A stretch of DNA of 64,000 nt, taken from Rhodanobacter sp. Root480. Its GTDB lineage: Bacteria; Pseudomonadota; Gammaproteobacteria; Xanthomonadales; Rhodanobacteraceae. The notes under the pieces were generated by a model that was not told where the DNA came from, made no database searches, and saw only the letters and a list, made by a program, of their open reading frames with translations. Numbering within the stretch: position 1 is the first letter of the stretch; each line of letters opens with the position of its first letter. The translations under genes and the position numbers were made by a program. This document shows, one piece after another, positions 63,374 through 64,000 of the stretch. The stretch lies in contig NZ_LMEX01000002.1 of NCBI RefSeq assembly GCF_001426645.1, forward strand, positions 142,321 through 206,320, given 5' to 3'.

Positions 63374-64000
63374 GGGGTCGTTCCGTCGTCCGGTGGCGTC
63401 GTGATATTCGATTCGACGTCGCCGTCGCTGTGCACGCTGACCTCGACTTCGGCAATCACCGGGTCGTCCGGCCCGGCCTCGTTGTACAGCTCGCTCATGC
63501 GATAGCGTTCGAGCAGGTAGCGCAACAGCACCATGATCACCGACGCCGCCGGCAGCGCCAGCAGCACACCGAGGAAACCGAACAGGTAGCCGCCGGCCAG
63601 CACCGCGAAGATCACCGCCACCGGGTGCAGGCCGATCTTGTCGCCCACCAGCTTGGGCACCAGCACGTAGCCTTCCAGCAACTGGCCCAGCACGAACACG
63701 CCGCACACCAGCAGCACGTGCATCCAGTCGCCGTATTGCACCAGCACGGCCACGATCGCGGCCACGAAACCGATGATGAAACCCAGGTACGGCACGAAGC
63801 TGAGCAGACCCGCGACCATGCCGATCAGCGGCCCCACGGTGAGCCCGACCACGCCCAGCCCGGCGCCGTAGAACACGCCCAGCGCCAGCATCACCAGCAG
63901 CTGGCCGCGCACGAATGCGCCCAGGATGCTGTCCGACTCGCGCGCCAGGTGCGCGATGGTGGGCTGGATCGAGCGCGGCAACATGCGGTCGATGGTGGCC
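63370..64000 (-). CDS. AI-2E/PerM family membrane transporter (N terminus beyond window)
   Basis: The last 210 residues are visible. Membrane segments alternate with the conserved ILGAFVRGQLLVMLALGVFYGAGL, IGMVAGLLSFVPYLGFIIG and LVGDKIGLHPVAVIFAVLAGGYLFGFLGVLLALPAASV blocks of the PerM/AI-2E family, and the tail is acidic and hydrophilic. Members include the AI-2 exporter TqsA and sodium/proton antiporters; the substrate here is unknown. It precedes hda, as commonly seen in gammaproteobacteria. Confidence 0.9.
   Translation of the reverse strand, partial: ATIDRMLPRSIQPTIAHLARESDSILGAFVRGQLLVMLALGVFYGAGLGVVGLTVGPLIGMVAGLLSFVPYLGFIIGFVAAIVAVLVQYGDWMHVLLVCGVFVLGQLLEGYVLVPKLVGDKIGLHPVAVIFAVLAGGYLFGFLGVLLALPAASVIMVLLRYLLERYRMSELYNEAGPDDPVIAEVEVSVHSDGDVESNITTPPDDGTTP

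Overview
The window is a high-GC gammaproteobacterial chromosome segment, most likely from the Rhodanobacteraceae (Rhodanobacter, Dyella, Luteibacter or a relative). The evidence is the gene set (suf operon led by an Rrf2 regulator, amgK-murU muramate recycling, an XVIPCD-type effector next to VirD4), the Xanthomonadales-style gene pairs, and many family-typical intergenic repeats: inverted REP pairs around GTAGGAGCGRCTTCAGYCGC and GGGAATCGGGAATGGGGAATCG-type blocks. No rRNA, tRNA, CRISPR array or insertion sequence was recognised.

Layout. 1-4046: end of a spore-coat-U type chaperone-usher fimbrial operon; the usher carries two N-terminal AMIN-like domains. 4142-6276: a Nei/Fpg-like glycosylase and a PLP group II decarboxylase. 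6323-11932: sufR-sufB-sufC-sufD-sufS with an operator-overlapped promoter. 12054-13794: glnK-amtB behind a sigma-54 type promoter. 13906-15653: amgK-murU. 15711-21868: repeats, SlyD, a methyltransferase, two DEAD-box helicases and FghA. 21883-24775: YkgJ-type protein and an arsR-arsI-arsC-acr3 operon. 24961-29426: mixed housekeeping genes ending in maf, rlmH and rsfS.

29620-33930 is the most interesting part: an ECF sigma factor (SigF-like), its NrsF/DUF1109 anti-sigma factor, a secreted methionine-rich peptide, a DipZ thiol-electron transporter and a Tat-exported MsrB. Three exact copies of the SigF promoter motif GTAACC-N16-CGAA lie in front of sigF, dipZ and the methionine-rich peptide. 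This looks like a periplasmic oxidant (probably hypochlorite) trap in which DipZ and MsrB replace the MsrP/YedYZ reductase of the known Azospira system. 34052-38582 holds a Fur-controlled TonB siderophore receptor with inner-membrane PepSY partners. Together these blocks sit between nadD and rsfS, which are normally neighbours.

38590-43564: leuS-lptE-holA-nadD. 43670-47217: a four-gene pqi (MCE) lipid-transport operon with PqiA split in two. 47361-51844: CnoX/YbbN, a DUF4442 protein, an orphan LacI regulator and RecQ. 51944-56387: a VirD4 coupling protein followed by a lipoprotein immunity candidate and an XVIPCD effector with a lipase-like N terminus. 56518-64000: alkyltransferase-like protein, an unknown protein, PiT phosphate transporter with its DUF47 partner, a CorC/CNNM protein, trmJ and suhB divergently placed, hda, and a partial AI-2E family permease.
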